Part shown: positions 36,739-45,914 of the stretch, in pieces
Numbering within the stretch: position 1 is the stretch's first letter
Layout of the letters: each line of letters starts with the position of its first letter
NCBI RefSeq assembly: GCF_007859865.1
Contig: NZ_SJPI01000003.1
Span: forward strand, 310,001-374,000
From: Rubripirellula amarantea
GTDB lineage: Bacteria; Planctomycetota; Planctomycetia; Pirellulales; Pirellulaceae
Length of the DNA: 64,000 nt
Reading direction: 5' to 3'
Made by a program: the position numbers and the translations under genes
Notes under the pieces: generated by a model
The model's database searches: none
Seen by the model: the letters and a program-made list of their open reading frames with translations, nothing else
What the model was told of the DNA's origin: nothing

Positions 36739-36804
36739 CGGGTCATATCCTCATCCATTGAACTAGCTAGTAGCGACTCAATCGGAACTTGCATCTGCTT
36801 GCAT

Positions 36805-36820
36805 CGCACATGCTGCGCCC
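36805..36820 (-). promoter_or_regulatory. Weak sigma-54-like promoter of the deacetylase gene
   Basis: The minus-strand core GGGCGCAGCATGTGCG keeps GG-N10-GC and the TGC of the -12 box but departs from consensus in the -24 box. The expected start near 36795 is 57 bases before the start codon. Confidence 0.35.
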
Positions 36821-37025
36821 GATGTAGCTCGTTATGGAGGGGAGCCTACCAATGTATCGTAGGCGACAATCACCCATCGAAATAACGAGCATGCTTGGCA
36901 AAACCATGTGCGATCGTCGTGCACCCGAGCACACTAAGCATCGGACTGATCATATATGCACGAGGCGAAGTAGTGCAGCGGTACTATCGGATTGCAAATC
37001 ATCTCGCGTGAGCTGTCGAAACAAA

Positions 37026-37041
37026 CGGCATAACACTTGCG
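37026..37041 (+). promoter_or_regulatory. Sigma-54 promoter of the HlyD-RbbA-ABC operon
   Basis: The core CGGCATAACACTTGCG has a perfect TTGC -12 box and GGCAT in the -24 box with GG-N10-GC spacing. The expected start near 37052 is 58 bp before the HlyD-type start codon. Confidence 0.72.
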
Positions 37042-37109
37042 TTAAAATTCGTTCTCGACAACGTCCATTTATCTCTGTTGCCTTACGGATACCATAAGTC
37101 TTTCAACAC

Positions 37110-38132
37110 ATGAATTATCTTTTACGTGCGACCCTACGTTTAGCACTTGTTGCGACCGTTGCCATTGCGGGCTACTTCGGTTGGCAATGGTGGCTCGCGC
37201 AGCAACCTGCACCGTTGCCGGAGGGAATTGTATTTGGGAACGGGCGAATCGAGGCCGTTCAAGTTGACATATCGACTAAGTATGCGGGTCGTGTGGAGAA
37301 GGTCTTGGCAAGAGAAGGCGACCTCGTCGAGAGGGGACAACTTTTGGTCCAAATGGATACGCTTGAACTGCAAGCAACCTTGGCGCAAGCCAAAGCTCAA
37401 TTCGCGGAGGCTGAACAAGCCATCACTCAGGCCGAGGCAGTCCTTCTGGAACGCGACAGTCAACTTCAGCTGGCAAAACGTGATCTGGAACGGGCCGCGA
37501 AATTGCTGCCCCAGCGAGCGATTTCGCAAGAGGAATACGACCAGAAAAAAAGTCAGCGTGAAGTTGCCAGCGCATCCTTGGCCGCTGCGAAGGCATCGGT
37601 CAATACGGCCAGACGTTCCGCTGATGCATCGAAGGCAGCCGTTAATCGAATCGAAGTCCAGATTGCCGATGCGCAGCTGAAGGCTCCGACGAAGGGGCGA
37701 GTTCTCTATCGACTTGCCGAAGAAGGCGAAGTTGTATCAGCGGGTGGAAAGGTACTCACGTTGATGGACTTGAGTGATATTTATATGGAGATCTTTCTGC
37801 CGGCTAAGCAAGCCACCCAGCTTTCCATCGGTGCCGATGCTCGTATCGTCCTTGATGTCGCTCCCGGTTACGCGGGAGTCGCCAAAGTAACATTCGTTTC
37901 CCCAGAAGCACAGTTTACGCCCAAGCAAGTTGAAACCCAGGAAGAACGCGACAAGTTAATGTTTCGCGTCAAGATCCAAGTCCCACAAGAGCAAGTAGTA
38001 AAGCACATCGAAAAGATCAAATCGGGTATCCGTGGAGTGGCCTATGTCAAGATCGACGACACGGTCGATTGGCCGGAACAACTCGATCGCTTGTTCCCCG
38101 ACGACCTTTCTCAAATGCATTTCGATCGATGA
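37110..38132 (+). CDS. HlyD/YhiI-type periplasmic adaptor
   Basis: A 340-residue membrane-fusion protein with an N-terminal membrane anchor (about 8-26), a lipoyl-type half motif (GRVEKVLAREGDLVERGQLL), a long coiled-coil hairpin (about 85-190) and a second lipoyl half (APTKGRVLYRLAEEGEVV). It is the first gene of a four-gene operon with a sigma-54 promoter. Its stop overlaps the next start (ATGA). The order adaptor, double-ATPase fusion, permease matches yhiI-rbbA-yhhJ of Escherichia coli. It probably works with the ABC exporter encoded downstream. Confidence 0.92.
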   Translation: MNYLLRATLRLALVATVAIAGYFGWQWWLAQQPAPLPEGIVFGNGRIEAVQVDISTKYAGRVEKVLAREGDLVERGQLLVQMDTLELQATLAQAKAQFAEAEQAITQAEAVLLERDSQLQLAKRDLERAAKLLPQRAISQEEYDQKKSQREVASASLAAAKASVNTARRSADASKAAVNRIEVQIADAQLKAPTKGRVLYRLAEEGEVVSAGGKVLTLMDLSDIYMEIFLPAKQATQLSIGADARIVLDVAPGYAGVAKVTFVSPEAQFTPKQVETQEERDKLMFRVKIQVPQEQVVKHIEKIKSGIRGVAYVKIDDTVDWPEQLDRLFPDDLSQMHFDR

Positions 38133-41047
38133 GTGATCTTCATCGTACCGATAGGGACGCAAGCGTTCGCAACGTTGCCGAGATGGTTGATGTCACTCAC
38201 GTCTACGGCAAGACGATGGCGATCGACAATGTCTCGCTAAAAATTCCCGCTGGCAAGATTCTTGGTTTGATTGGTCCCGATGGTGTCGGTAAGTCGACCT
38301 TGCTGGGGTTGCTCTCAGGGGCTCGAAAACTGCAAAGCGGCACTGTAAGCGTGTTTGGCGGGAGCATGGCGAAGTCAAAGCATCGTAATTCAGTCTGCAC
38401 GCGAATCGCTTACATGCCCCAAGGATTGGGCAAGAACCTTTATCAAGAGCTAAGCGTCCACGAAAACTTGGACTTCTTTGGGAAGCTCTACGCACAATCT
38501 CGCCACGAACGCAAAACACGCATTGCACGTCTTACCGAGGCGACAGGTCTCAACTCGTTTCTACAACGACCTGCTGGCAAACTATCCGGAGGCATGAAAC
38601 AAAAGTTAGGCCTATGTTGCGCTTTGATTCATGATCCTGACTTCCTGATTCTTGATGAACCAACGACTGGCGTTGACCCGCTGTCTCGACGTCAATTCTG
38701 GGAACTGATCGCTTCGATTCGCTCCGAACGATCGGAAATGAGTGTTTTGGTATCGACCGCTTACATGGATGAAGCTCAGCAATTTGATTGGTTGATAGCG
38801 ATGGACTCGGGCAAGGTTCTAGCAACGGGTAGCCCTGATGAAATCAAGACGAGCACGAAGACCGATAGTTTGGAACAATCGTTTGTTGCCTTGCTACCGG
38901 CCGCGAAAAAAGGCGGGCATCAAGAACTTACGATATCACCAAGACCCCCGGGCGACGGCGCGACAGCCATCGTGGCGAAGGATTTGACGCGCTGTTTTGG
39001 CGAGTTCACCGCTGTCGATCACGTCAGTTTCCGAATTCAAGAAGGCGAGATCTTCGGTTTCCTGGGGTCAAACGGATGTGGCAAAACCACAACGATGAAG
39101 ATGCTGACCGGGCTACTACCGCCGTCCGAAGGCACGGCTTGGTTGTGGGGAAAAGAAGTGGACGCCGATGACTTGGCAACGCGTCATCGAGTTGGATTTA
39201 TGTCTCAGGGATTCTCACTCTACGGAGAACTTACGTCTCGTCAAAACCTAAAGCTTCATGCTCGGCTCTTTAAAATGTCACCTTCGAAGACTCAAGCAAG
39301 GATTAACGAGCTTATTGAGAATTTCGGATTGCAAGATTTCGCGACCGCAAAGGCGAACTCTTTGCCGCTTGGAATGCGTCAGCGGCTTTCGCTTGCAGTC
39401 GCTATCGTCCACGAACCCGAGATGCTGATTCTTGATGAACCCACCTCTGGCGTTGACCCGGTCGCCCGCGATCAGTTCTGGGAATTGTTGATCGACTTGT
39501 CGCGAAACCAGAACGTCACCATCTTCATTTCCACCCACTTCATGAACGAGGCAATGCGATGCGACCGCATTTCGTTAATGCACGCTGGAAGGGTCTTGGT
39601 ACAGGACACTCCCCAAGCGATTGCCAACCCGCAGGGCGGGGGAGTCCTTGGCCTCGAAAAAGCGTTTATCAACTCAATTGAACAAGCCAATTCTGATCCG
39701 CCGACGCTTACGCCTTCTCTTTCCTTGTCGCCACTGGAAAATCAAACGCATGGACTGAAGGCAAATCACGCACGACGACAAACAAGTGAGCCACAGGATG
39801 CGTTAGTCAAAGGTCCGGTAATGACTGGTCCGGTAATGACTGGTTTGGCAACGACTGGTTTGGCCAATGCGGTCGTAACTTCTTCGCCTTCGCGCGTGCA
39901 GCAGTCGACTAATCGCCCGCTCGCAGGGTTGAACCGTTTGCTGGCCTTCAGTTATCGCGAGACCATGGAAGTGATGCGAGATCCTGTTCGGTTGACCTTT
40001 GCCTTCGGTGGCAGCCTTTTGCTTTTGCTGGTGATTGCCTACGGACTTTCGTCGGATGTTGAAAACCTTTCTTACGCCGTTCTTGACCGAGACCAATCAC
40101 CCGCGAGCCGAGCCTATTTGCAAGAGTATTCGAGTTCTCGCTATTTCACGGAAGAGGCAGAACTGCTTAACAACGATGATCTGGAAACGAGGCTCGCGGG
40201 TCGCAGGATCACGATGGCAATCGAGATCCCTCCGTCATTTGGTCGCGACTTGAAACGAAGCAGCAGTCCCGAAGTGTCGGTTTGGATTGATGGTGCGGAC
40301 CCATCTCGCGCGGCAACGATCGAAGGCTATGTCGCGGGCGCTCATGGCAAGTCCATCGAAAGGTTTGCTCGCGAAAGTACATCACCCCTCGCTACAAGCG
40401 AACTGGAGTCGTTTGAAGTCCGCTACAAGTATAACCCCACGTTCGAAAGCATCTATGCCATCGGTCCATCCGTTCCTTCCATGATGCTGTTGTTGTTTCC
40501 GGCCATCTTAATGGCGGTCAGTGTCGCACGCGAAAAAGAGATCGGCACGATCACCAATTTCTACGTCACTCCGACGCGACGAATGGAGTTCTTGCTTGGC
40601 AAACAACTACCCTACATCGCTATCGGAATGGCAAACTACTTCATCCTGACCATCGTCGTGGTCTTCTTGTTGCATGTTCCGATGAAAGGGAGCCTATTGA
40701 CGCTCACGATTGGGGCATTGCTTTACGTAACCGCAACGACTGGGTACGGGATGCTGGTTTCGAACCTCGCTTCCAATCAGGTCACCGCGGTGTTGTTAGC
40801 GGCAATCTTGTCCATGATGCCGACGATGCAGTTCTCTGGGATGTTCCAACCGGTTTCAACGCTTGAAGGCGTAGCTCGCGCAATGGGATCCCTCTGGCCA
40901 GCCGCGTACTACCTTCATCTTAGTGTGGGCACGTTTACCAAAGGACTCAGTGCTGCGTCGTTGACGCCCGACCTCATCAAGCTCGCATTATTTTCGCCGG
41001 CATTCTGGATGCTCAGCATTCTCCTCCTGAAAAAGCAGGAGCAATAG
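38129..41047 (+). CDS. rbbA: RbbA-like double ABC ATPase fused to ABC-2 permease
   Basis: A 972-residue fusion of two ABC ATPases and an ABC-2 permease. ATPase 1: Walker A GPDGVGKST (49-57), signature LSGGMKQ (152-158), Walker B FLILDEP (172-178). ATPase 2: Walker A GSNGCGKTT near 312, a degenerate LPLGMRQ signature near 410 and MLILDEPTSGVDPVARD, as in RbbA. A variable linker (about 525-600) contains a five-residue tandem repeat, then the membrane domain follows (about 605-972). I chose ATG 38129 because it overlaps the adaptor stop. RbbA was described as ribosome-associated, but the operon context says exporter. Confidence 0.92.
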   Translation: MSDLHRTDRDASVRNVAEMVDVTHVYGKTMAIDNVSLKIPAGKILGLIGPDGVGKSTLLGLLSGARKLQSGTVSVFGGSMAKSKHRNSVCTRIAYMPQGLGKNLYQELSVHENLDFFGKLYAQSRHERKTRIARLTEATGLNSFLQRPAGKLSGGMKQKLGLCCALIHDPDFLILDEPTTGVDPLSRRQFWELIASIRSERSEMSVLVSTAYMDEAQQFDWLIAMDSGKVLATGSPDEIKTSTKTDSLEQSFVALLPAAKKGGHQELTISPRPPGDGATAIVAKDLTRCFGEFTAVDHVSFRIQEGEIFGFLGSNGCGKTTTMKMLTGLLPPSEGTAWLWGKEVDADDLATRHRVGFMSQGFSLYGELTSRQNLKLHARLFKMSPSKTQARINELIENFGLQDFATAKANSLPLGMRQRLSLAVAIVHEPEMLILDEPTSGVDPVARDQFWELLIDLSRNQNVTIFISTHFMNEAMRCDRISLMHAGRVLVQDTPQAIANPQGGGVLGLEKAFINSIEQANSDPPTLTPSLSLSPLENQTHGLKANHARRQTSEPQDALVKGPVMTGPVMTGLATTGLANAVVTSSPSRVQQSTNRPLAGLNRLLAFSYRETMEVMRDPVRLTFAFGGSLLLLLVIAYGLSSDVENLSYAVLDRDQSPASRAYLQEYSSSRYFTEEAELLNNDDLETRLAGRRITMAIEIPPSFGRDLKRSSSPEVSVWIDGADPSRAATIEGYVAGAHGKSIERFARESTSPLATSELESFEVRYKYNPTFESIYAIGPSVPSMMLLLFPAILMAVSVAREKEIGTITNFYVTPTRRMEFLLGKQLPYIAIGMANYFILTIVVVFLLHVPMKGSLLTLTIGALLYVTATTGYGMLVSNLASNQVTAVLLAAILSMMPTMQFSGMFQPVSTLEGVARAMGSLWPAAYYLHLSVGTFTKGLSAASLTPDLIKLALFSPAFWMLSILLLKKQEQ
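39814..39873. repeat. 15-bp in-frame tandem repeat in the ABC fusion linker
   Basis: The unit GGTCCGGTAATGACT occurs twice exactly, followed by two diverged copies, and encodes GPVMT-GPVMT-GLATT-GLANA. It sits in the flexible linker between the second ATPase and the membrane domain, where length changes should be tolerated. Confidence 0.9.
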
Positions 41048-41049
41048 CT

Positions 41050-42174
41050 ATGAGATCACTGACCGGAATCTATTGGCTGGGAACAAAAGAACTTTGGACG
41101 TTGCTTGGCAGCATCCCGATGATGGCGTTCTTGATCTATTCCTTCACATTTAGCGTCTATCAACAAAGTGAAGGTGTCCCCGAAGACGTCAACCGGGCGT
41201 CCGTTACATTCGTCGATGAAGACCAATCTACTCTGTCGCGAAAAATGAGGGATGCACTGTATCCGCCATTCTTCAAGGTCCCTGAACAAATCACAGCCGC
41301 AGAAATAGAAGATTCGATGGACGCGGGTAGGTTCATGTTTGTCGTTGTAGTCCCACCCGACTTCGAATCAGATGTTCGCGAAGGACGTTCGCCAGAAATT
41401 CAAATCAACATTGATGCAACGGCGGTCAGGCAAGCTGCCTTGGGCGCTAGCTACATTCAATCAATAGTGACCAAAGAGACCCGACGGTTCGTCAGCCGTA
41501 CTGACGCGACTGAGGAACAGCCCATCACACTGATCCAACGAAAAGCCTTTAATCCCAACGGGACGAACCGTTGGAACCGTGCCGTCACAGGAGTCCTGGA
41601 CCAATTGTCGATGTTGACCATCATCTTGACCGGCGCGGCGATCTTGCGTGAACGCGAACATGGCACGCTCGAACACTTGCTCACGCTGCCGCTGACATCT
41701 TTTCAGATTGCCATTTCCAAAGTTTGGGCGAATGGACTCGTAATCTTGGCGTGCTTCATGTTGTCGATGGTCGTTGTGGTTGAAGGGATGTTGAACGTCC
41801 CATTCGCTGGTTCTCGTCTTTTGCTATTTATCGGAACCGTGGTGTATTTGTTTGCTGCTGCGGCGATCGGAATTTTGCTCGCGACCATCGCACGCAGCAT
41901 GGCCCAATTCGGGCTGCTGTGCATGATCACGATCATCCCTATGATGATGCTCTCGGGCGGGATGAGCCCTTTGGAAAGCCAGCCGGATTGGTTGCAACGA
42001 ATCACGTGGTTCCTGCCGTCGCGTCAATACATGAGCTTTGCTCAATCGATCGCATTTCGGGGTGTGGGGTTCGATATCGTCTGGCCCGAGTTTGTCGCCA
42101 TGGTTGGTTTAGGGATGGCAGCTTTTCTCGGCAGCTTGGCACTATTTCGTCGTTCCGTCTCTGCCACTCAATAG
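41050..42174 (+). CDS. ABC-2 type permease (YhhJ-like)
   Basis: A 374-residue membrane protein with one N-terminal helix, a large periplasmic domain (about 50-170) and a cluster of five helices at the C-terminal end, with the ABC-2 motif LREREHGTLEHLLTLPLT (about 198-215). It starts two bases after the RbbA-like stop, so it is translationally coupled. The membrane part of the RbbA-like fusion and this protein probably form the two halves of the exporter. The cargo is unknown. Confidence 0.92.
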   Translation: MRSLTGIYWLGTKELWTLLGSIPMMAFLIYSFTFSVYQQSEGVPEDVNRASVTFVDEDQSTLSRKMRDALYPPFFKVPEQITAAEIEDSMDAGRFMFVVVVPPDFESDVREGRSPEIQINIDATAVRQAALGASYIQSIVTKETRRFVSRTDATEEQPITLIQRKAFNPNGTNRWNRAVTGVLDQLSMLTIILTGAAILREREHGTLEHLLTLPLTSFQIAISKVWANGLVILACFMLSMVVVVEGMLNVPFAGSRLLLFIGTVVYLFAAAAIGILLATIARSMAQFGLLCMITIIPMMMLSGGMSPLESQPDWLQRITWFLPSRQYMSFAQSIAFRGVGFDIVWPEFVAMVGLGMAAFLGSLALFRRSVSATQ

Positions 42175-42183
42175 TGACCCACC

Positions 42184-43905
42184 ATGGACCTCATTGACGT
42201 TCCTCAACTTGTTCGAAATGCAGATCGGTTTCGTGAGGTTGTCGCGATTCTCGCCAAACACGGATTGGCGGACTGGTTGTCGAGCGTGCCAATGCCTTGG
42301 CTTGATCGGTTTCGACGCAGTTCGACCGAAGCCCCTGACAAAGCTCTCACCACTGAACAACGAATCCGGGTAGCACTTACCGAACTAGGTGCCACCTTCA
42401 TAAAGCTCGGCCAGGTTTTGAGCACGCGGCCAGACTTGGTTGGGCAGCGTCTAGCGGATGAACTGGCTCAACTGCGAGCGAACACCCCCGAGGACGATGC
42501 CAACGCAGTGATTGCAATGATCGAGTCCGAACTTGGTGGAACCATGGACCAATTGTTTGCCGAATTCGAGACCAAGGCACTAGCTTCTGCATCGATCGGT
42601 CAAGTCCACCGGGCAACGACTCACGACGGGGACAAAGTCGTTGTAAAGGTCCAACACCCTGGGATTGAGCGGCGAATCGTCAATGATTTGGAAATCATGA
42701 TCAGGTTGGCTCAAATCGCAGAGGATCAATCCGAGCGACTTCGACAATACCGCCCCGTCAAAACGACGCACGAGTTTAGACGAACTTTGATGCGTGAACT
42801 CGACTTCGGTCGCGAATTGCGGAACATGCAAACCTTCCGTCGCAACTTTGATGAGTGTAGCGACATTCGGTTTGCTCGGCCGTATCCAGAACTTAGCTCG
42901 CGTCGAGTCTTGACGATGGAGTGTTTCGAAGGCATCAGTGTTTCCGAGAAGTCGCAACTCGTCGCTACAGGATTAGATCTCGATGAGATTGCGCGTCGCG
43001 GTGCCAATCTGTTCATTGAAATGATATTCAGAGACGGCTTCTATCACGCCGATCCACACCCGGGCAATCTGATGGTGTTGGTTGATAAAAGCCCAATGAT
43101 CCCCGACGCTTCCGACGCGACACGCATAACGGATCGCTTAAAGCCCGACGCTCTTTTAGGAGTACTTGACTGCGGGATGGTCGGGCGTATCGACGATCGT
43201 TTGCGCGACGACCTCGAACTCGCACTAATCGCAGCCACCGCCCAGGACTCAGCCAAGATTGCTGAGGTCGTGGCAAGAATCGGCGAAGTTCCCGGCGACT
43301 TTGACGAAGCCGCGCTTCATGGATCGATCAAAGAATTGCTAGATGAATACGCTTATCAATCGCTCCGCGAATTTGACTTAAGCGGATGTCTTCACCAAAT
43401 CGTCCAGATCATCCGAGAACATCACATCTATTTACCCGCCAAAGTTGCCATGTTGCTGAAAGTATTGGTGATGCTTGAAGGAACCTCGCAGCAGCTCAGC
43501 CCAAGCTTTAGCCTCGCTGAAATCATTGAACCCTACGGCCAACAAGCAATGCTGCGTCGCTTCTCACCGCGACGTCTGTACAAGCGGATAAGGTCAAACG
43601 TCGATGACTGGGAACACTTGATGGGGATACTGCCCAAGGATGCCGCCGACATTCTGCACAATTTGAAACGAGGAAAGTTCGACGTTCACCTTCAACACCG
43701 CCGTCTTGAACCAGTAGTCAATCGCCTCGTCATGGGTATTCTTACCGCGGCTTTATTCGTCGGTTCAGCTTCGCTTTGCAGCAATGAAGTTCCACCAACG
43801 ATCTATGGATACTCAGTCCCTGGATTTGTCGGTTGCGCAGTCGCTATCGTGATGGGATACCGCATCTCACGATCAATCCGACAATGCCCAACATCGGATA
43901 GGTAG
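42184..43905 (+). CDS. UbiB/ABC1/ADCK family atypical kinase
   Basis: A 573-residue protein with all hallmarks of the UbiB family: KxGQ motif FIKLGQ (72-77), Ala-rich loop ASIGQVH (136-142), Lys155 in VVVKVQHPG, the DPHPGN metal-binding loop, and two C-terminal membrane helices (about 515-560). UbiB proteins support quinone biosynthesis or lipid handling through an ATPase/kinase activity. It follows the permease by only 9 bp, so it belongs to the sigma-54 operon. That is an unusual setting and hints at a link between this exporter and membrane lipids or quinones. It is convergent with the DUF389 gene. Confidence 0.93.
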   Translation: MDLIDVPQLVRNADRFREVVAILAKHGLADWLSSVPMPWLDRFRRSSTEAPDKALTTEQRIRVALTELGATFIKLGQVLSTRPDLVGQRLADELAQLRANTPEDDANAVIAMIESELGGTMDQLFAEFETKALASASIGQVHRATTHDGDKVVVKVQHPGIERRIVNDLEIMIRLAQIAEDQSERLRQYRPVKTTHEFRRTLMRELDFGRELRNMQTFRRNFDECSDIRFARPYPELSSRRVLTMECFEGISVSEKSQLVATGLDLDEIARRGANLFIEMIFRDGFYHADPHPGNLMVLVDKSPMIPDASDATRITDRLKPDALLGVLDCGMVGRIDDRLRDDLELALIAATAQDSAKIAEVVARIGEVPGDFDEAALHGSIKELLDEYAYQSLREFDLSGCLHQIVQIIREHHIYLPAKVAMLLKVLVMLEGTSQQLSPSFSLAEIIEPYGQQAMLRRFSPRRLYKRIRSNVDDWEHLMGILPKDAADILHNLKRGKFDVHLQHRRLEPVVNRLVMGILTAALFVGSASLCSNEVPPTIYGYSVPGFVGCAVAIVMGYRISRSIRQCPTSDR

Positions 43906-43923
43906 CCTTGTCCTAAATCACGA

Positions 43924-44919
43924 TCAAACGTCGGTACCGTTGTAAATTAAGACGGCTAGGACTAGCAACAACGCCAACCACGTCAATACGGCAATTCGCG
44001 TTCCCTTTTTGGCACGCTCGGCTTCCCACCAAGTACGCGGCCGAAGTCCTTGAACCACGAAGGTAAGCACACCCGAAAGATTGACACAAATGACGTTGGT
44101 GGATACCAGCATCAAAGCCCCACGTGCAGCCACGTAGTCGCCGGATGCAAGTAACAACCCAAAGACGACGAAGGGGGGCAGCAGTGCTACCGCTACCATC
44201 ACGCCAATTAATGCCGATGGTGCTCCGCTCGTGAAGGCCAGCACTCCGGCACAACCGGAAGCCAAGGCCAGCAGGATGTCGCCACCCGATACATTCGTCC
44301 TTGACCTGATCGACGGTATGTCAGTGTCATAGGTAAACAGCAATCCGACAACCAAAGAAACGCAGAGTGCGACCGCCAAACCAACTGCGTTCGCCTTCAG
44401 TGATTCGATGGCGAGCTTGGTATCGCCCAGCGTGGTGGCTAGACACAGCGACATGTTAGGACCTAAAAGAGGCGCGATCACCATCGCACCGATGATCACG
44501 GCGTTATCGTCCCGCATCAAACCCACCGCTGCGACAACCGTAGCGATTACAACTTGCGCGAGGTAAACTCGCGAAACGTTCGCTCCCTGGGTAACGTCAT
44601 TGTAGATTTCTTCGCGACTGATTCGTGATTGCAACCTCGCGTTATTCTTCGTCTTATCAGTCGCCGAATCACTTGGGCGCGGAAGCGTTGCCTCAACCGG
44701 TAATAGCATGACACGAAAGCCAGGTTGGGTCGAGAAACGACCTTCGAGATCGTCCAACATGGCTTCGGCTTTATCGGAATTGACAAGAATCCGCACCATT
44801 CGCTGTCCGTCGCCCAACTCCGTGTCCCAACGTCCTAGGACGTGCTCAACGCTCGGCAAGCCGTTAATCGCTGCAGCAGACTCGCCCGAAACAATGATCT
44901 CAATCAAACGCAGTGACAT
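43924..44919 (-). CDS. DUF389/TIGR00341 family membrane protein
   Basis: A 331-residue protein: an N-terminal soluble ACT-like region (about 1-90) followed by a six-helix DUF389 domain with AVIIGAMVIAPLLGPN and a C-terminal helix pair. The function is unknown. I chose ATG 44919, which follows AGGA, over the ATG at 45015, because the extra 32 residues are not family-like. No sigma-54 site was seen upstream. It neighbours a group of small stress-type genes. Confidence 0.87.
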   Translation of the reverse strand: MSLRLIEIIVSGESAAAINGLPSVEHVLGRWDTELGDGQRMVRILVNSDKAEAMLDDLEGRFSTQPGFRVMLLPVEATLPRPSDSATDKTKNNARLQSRISREEIYNDVTQGANVSRVYLAQVVIATVVAAVGLMRDDNAVIIGAMVIAPLLGPNMSLCLATTLGDTKLAIESLKANAVGLAVALCVSLVVGLLFTYDTDIPSIRSRTNVSGGDILLALASGCAGVLAFTSGAPSALIGVMVAVALLPPFVVFGLLLASGDYVAARGALMLVSTNVICVNLSGVLTFVVQGLRPRTWWEAERAKKGTRIAVLTWLALLLVLAVLIYNGTDV

Positions 44920-45062
44920 GCAATTCCTAGTCGGAGGGAAATGGCGGAAACAGGCACCAGGATACTCATCAGCACCGCCGCCGTCTGTTCCCTTTGCAAA
45001 TGCTAATGACTGCACCCCATATGAATCGGATCAAAAACCTTGGCTGCGATATGTATCGAGTC

Positions 45063-45263
45063 TTAAGATGCCTCCCACGGCAACACCAAGCAAGCTTCGC
45101 CTGAGTCGGTGAAGTCATCAAGATCCGCAGTGTCGAGTTCCCAGAGTCGTTCGCAGAGTTCAGCGTCAGCGATTGAAACAAGATGACCACTTTCGTTCTG
45201 TTGCTCCTCTAGAATTTCAAAGGCTTCATCGCGTATGTCGGTGACGTGAATCGTTTGGCACAT
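45063..45263 (-). CDS. Small acidic protein, unknown
   Basis: A 66-residue acidic protein (MCQTIHVTDIRDEAFEILEE) with no recognised domain. It is supported as a gene mainly by a well-matched sigma-54 promoter 46 bp upstream and by its even codon use. It belongs to a set of four small unknown genes between the UbiB operon and the cupin gene, three of which have such promoters. Confidence 0.65.
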   Translation of the reverse strand: MCQTIHVTDIRDEAFEILEEQQNESGHLVSIADAELCERLWELDTADLDDFTDSGEACLVLPWEAS

Positions 45264-45308
45264 CAGTTTAGTCCTTAGTTAAAATCCGAATTGTTTGCTG
45301 ACTCTTGC

Positions 45309-45324
45309 GGCATCCTTCATGCCG
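45309..45324 (-). promoter_or_regulatory. Sigma-54 promoter of the small acidic gene
   Basis: The minus-strand core CGGCATGAAGGATGCC has a strong -24 box, TGC at -12 and GG-N10-GC spacing. The expected start is near 45299. Twenty bases upstream is a perfect dyad GCGACA-N5-TGTCGC (45343-45359). Confidence 0.68.
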
Positions 45325-45358
45325 AAACCCACAACTGCGAGTGCGACACGCGATGTCG

Positions 45359-45772
45359 CTACAATGCTGCTTCTAAGGCAGCCTTCAAGGTCGCAACGTG
45401 AGCCATGACTGTATGATGGTGCTTCTTGATGCGTTCATGGGCTGATTGCTGACGGCGGTGCAGGTCTGCTTGCTTAACGTGCTGGTCATTCAGAACATCA
45501 TCTAACTCAGTGTGAGATCCGTTTTGCAGACTCGCCGCCAAGTTCTGTTCGTGATGCACAAGGCTACGTTCAAGCGAGACGACTGATTCAGCGTGTTCGT
45601 CCAACGACGCACCGTGCTCATTGATCTGGTTAAGGGCTTCTTGTAGCTGTGCAATTGCGGTCGAATGTTCGGAACGCCAATTATCGATGTCGTCCTTCCA
45701 ACAATCCACGTCACTTTGCCAATGGCGATGGTCAGCATGGGATTCCGCAGCGGATTTAAGACTAACAGTCAT
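45359..45772 (-). CDS. Coiled-coil protein, unknown
   Basis: A 137-residue, His- and Gln-rich, mostly helical protein with heptad character across nearly its whole length (for example QLQEALNQINEHGASLDEH). No signal sequence and no known domain are seen. A sigma-54 promoter lies 55 bp upstream. It could be a structural or scaffolding stress protein; nothing more specific can be supported. Confidence 0.75.
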   Translation of the reverse strand: MTVSLKSAAESHADHRHWQSDVDCWKDDIDNWRSEHSTAIAQLQEALNQINEHGASLDEHAESVVSLERSLVHHEQNLAASLQNGSHTELDDVLNDQHVKQADLHRRQQSAHERIKKHHHTVMAHVATLKAALEAAL

Positions 45773-45826
45773 GATTCAGATACCTTAAGACTGAGGTGGT
45801 TAATACACGAAACTGCGTTCCTAAAA

Positions 45827-45842
45827 AGCAATGCGTGTACCA
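45827..45842 (-). promoter_or_regulatory. Sigma-54 promoter of the coiled-coil gene
   Basis: The minus-strand core TGGTACACGCATTGCT has a perfect TTGCT -12 box and GG-N10-GC spacing. The expected start is near 45817. A perfect dyad AATCGT-N4-ACGATT lies just upstream at 45854-45869. Confidence 0.7.
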
Positions 45843-45914
45843 AACCAACTCGAAATCGTGTTTACGATTGGCAGACTCCACAATCCTTTCCCTCCAACCA
45901 CGTTGGATGATGCG

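Larger units (their letters stand above)
36739..37109. promoter_or_regulatory. Divergent control region with nested inverted repeat
   Basis: This 371 bp gap between the divergent deacetylase and HlyD-type genes has no credible gene. It contains a nested inverted repeat: outer arms GCTCGTTAT/ATAACGAGC (36827-36835 and 36882-36890) enclose inner arms GCCTAC/GTAGGC (36844-36849 and 36859-36864). A weak sigma-54 element lies to the left (minus strand) and a good one to the right (plus strand). The repeat is about 140-200 bp upstream of the HlyD promoter, a usual distance for an RpoN enhancer. It could instead be a structured RNA. Confidence 0.45.

Noticed and set aside
45831-45914. Longer start for the cysteine-motif protein
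   Set aside because: The extra residues would overlap the opposing sigma-54 promoter and a dyad, and do not resemble the rest of the protein.
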